This document shows, one piece after another, positions 6,871 to 7,104 of a stretch of DNA of 7,104 bases. Where the stretch lies: positions 1 to 7,104 of the forward strand of contig CAZECN010000065.1 in assembly GCA_964510575.1 (NCBI GenBank). The letters run 5' to 3'. Each line of letters begins with the position of its first letter. Position 1 is the stretch's first letter. This DNA is from CALKYB01 sp964510575 (GTDB lineage: Bacteria; Bdellovibrionota_C; UBA2361; SZUA-149; CALKYB01). A program made the translations under genes and the position numbers. The notes under the pieces were generated by a model. The model did no database searches, had not been told where the DNA came from, and saw only the letters and a list, made by a program, of their open reading frames with translations.

Positions 6871-6900
6871 CCAGCCCTTTCAACCCATGGCAAGGGTTGG
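6871..6900. repeat. Overlapping inverted repeats with two mutually exclusive stems
   Basis: CCAGCCCTT (6871-6879) can pair with AAGGGTTGG (6892-6900): nine pairs with one G-T. CAACCC (6881-6886) can instead pair with GGGTTG (6894-6899) around a 7-nt loop. The two stems share their right arm and cannot form together. No T-tract follows on either strand. With the gntR promoter proposed below, this would lie at the very start of the gntR leader, 55-84 nt before its ATG. It may be an RNA switch element or an operator dyad. Confidence 0.35.
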
Positions 6901-6909
6901 TAAGCTACG

Positions 6910-6927
6910 CGGCGTATAGTATCGCCG
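6910..6927. promoter_or_regulatory. CGGCG-N8-CGCCG dyad
   Basis: CGGCG (6910-6914) and CGCCG (6923-6927) form a 5-bp inverted repeat around TATAGTAT. It stands out as GC-rich in an AT-rich intergenic region and overlaps the left end of the first long direct repeat and the presumed -10 of the gntR promoter. It could be a binding site for a second regulator, or a chance dyad. Confidence 0.25.
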
Positions 6928-6944
6928 TCATGTATACAAAACAA
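6916..6944 (-). promoter_or_regulatory. Candidate promoter of the gntR-type gene, spanning operator site A
   Basis: On the minus strand TTGTTT (6944-6939) and TACTAT (6921-6916) are separated by exactly 17 nt. The hexamers match consensus only 3 of 6 and 4 of 6 bases, so this is a weak prediction. Transcription would begin near 6909, about 93 nt before the ATG at 6816. The motif TGTATACAA (6931-6939) lies within the spacer, a position where a bound repressor would block RNA polymerase. Confidence 0.3.
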
Positions 6945-6969
6945 CTTTTATTGGCCGTGATGAATACAA
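6924..6969 (+). promoter_or_regulatory. Pair of 16-bp direct repeats, likely operator sites A and B
   Basis: GCCGTCATGTATACAA (6924-6939) and GCCGTGATGAATACAA (6954-6969) match at 14 of 16 positions and are offset by exactly 30 bp, close to three helical turns, so bound proteins would lie on the same DNA face. Site A includes the perfect palindrome TGTATACA (6931-6938). GTATAC-type cores are known in operators of FCD regulators such as UxuR/ExuR. The adjacent FCD-GntR protein is the obvious candidate ligand. Confidence 0.55.
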
Positions 6970-7023
6970 GATTCTGTAAGATTAGGTATTTACTACCTTT
7001 TTAAAAATCATTCTTGTCCCCTT

Positions 7024-7033
7024 TTGTATGCAA
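7024..7033 (-). promoter_or_regulatory. Third operator-like site (TTGCATACAA on minus strand)
   Basis: The plus strand reads TTGTATGCAA, a 10-bp near-palindrome with one mismatched pair. On the minus strand it gives TGCATACAA, which fits the TG-N-ATACAA pattern of sites A and B. It lies 22 bp before the start of the divergent gene, where a bound regulator could block transcription or elongation of that gene. Confidence 0.4.
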
Positions 7034-7055
7034 GAATTCTCTAAGGTGAGGTTAG

Positions 7056-7104
7056 ATGTCTGTTTCTGAAGCCAACAGTGTTCCCAATCAACTTGATTCG
7101 GAGC
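7056..7104 (+). CDS. 5' end of a divergent gene, truncated by the window
   Basis: ATG 7056 is preceded by AAGGTGAG (7043-7050), a good SD at 5 nt spacing. The frame is open for the 16 visible codons (MSVSEANSVPNQLDSE) and continues beyond the window. The visible residues are polar and show no signal peptide or motif, so a product cannot be named. Its divergent position next to an FCD-type GntR regulator suggests an enzyme or transporter gene controlled by that regulator, with the A, B and C operator candidates upstream. Confidence 0.6.
   Translation, partial: MSVSEANSVPNQLDSE

Overview
The window looks like a chromosomal segment from a moderately AT-rich bacterium. The core is an ordinary housekeeping pair on the minus strand: smc (chromosome condensation ATPase), followed 94 bp later by ftsY (signal recognition particle receptor). 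Adjacent smc and ftsY genes are known from several phyla. Because the FtsY has an N-terminal membrane anchor and the Smc ends in the canonical ABC half, a deltaproteobacteria-like or other deep-branching Gram-negative-type lineage is my guess. The sequence alone does not settle the phylum. No tRNA, rRNA, CRISPR array, insertion sequence or phage gene was seen.

Layout from left to right. Positions 4-193 (minus) hold a tiny, probably exported peptide gene with a perfect -10 box and a strong ribosome binding site, but the start codon under that site reads a 10-codon leader and is out of frame with the signal-peptide ORF. Positions 207-492 are non-coding with two small hairpins. Positions 493-891 (plus) encode an unrecognised small membrane protein. 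It converges on ftsY, with a shared inverted repeat at 910-936 that could stop transcription from both sides. ftsY occupies 966-2471 and smc 2566-6012 (both minus). A 153-bp gap with a perfect 12-bp inverted repeat separates smc from an FCD-type GntR regulator at 6166-6816 (minus). The 239 bp between this regulator and the start of a divergent, truncated gene at 7056 are rich in repeats and dyads.

Smc and FtsY act in unrelated processes (chromosome organisation and membrane protein targeting), and their pairing probably reflects shared expression. The GntR regulator and its divergent neighbour form the usual local-regulator arrangement. Three copies of a TG-N-ATACAA motif lie between them, one inside the best candidate gntR promoter, which suggests autoregulation plus control of the divergent gene.

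The points most worth a second look are the three-site operator candidate, the out-of-frame start of the exported peptide, an acidic insertion of about 81 residues inside the Smc ATPase head combined with apparently shortened arms, an A10 tract and an extra basic tail in FtsY, and an altered metal-ligand set in the GntR regulator. I found no clear evidence for a wholly new multi-gene system.
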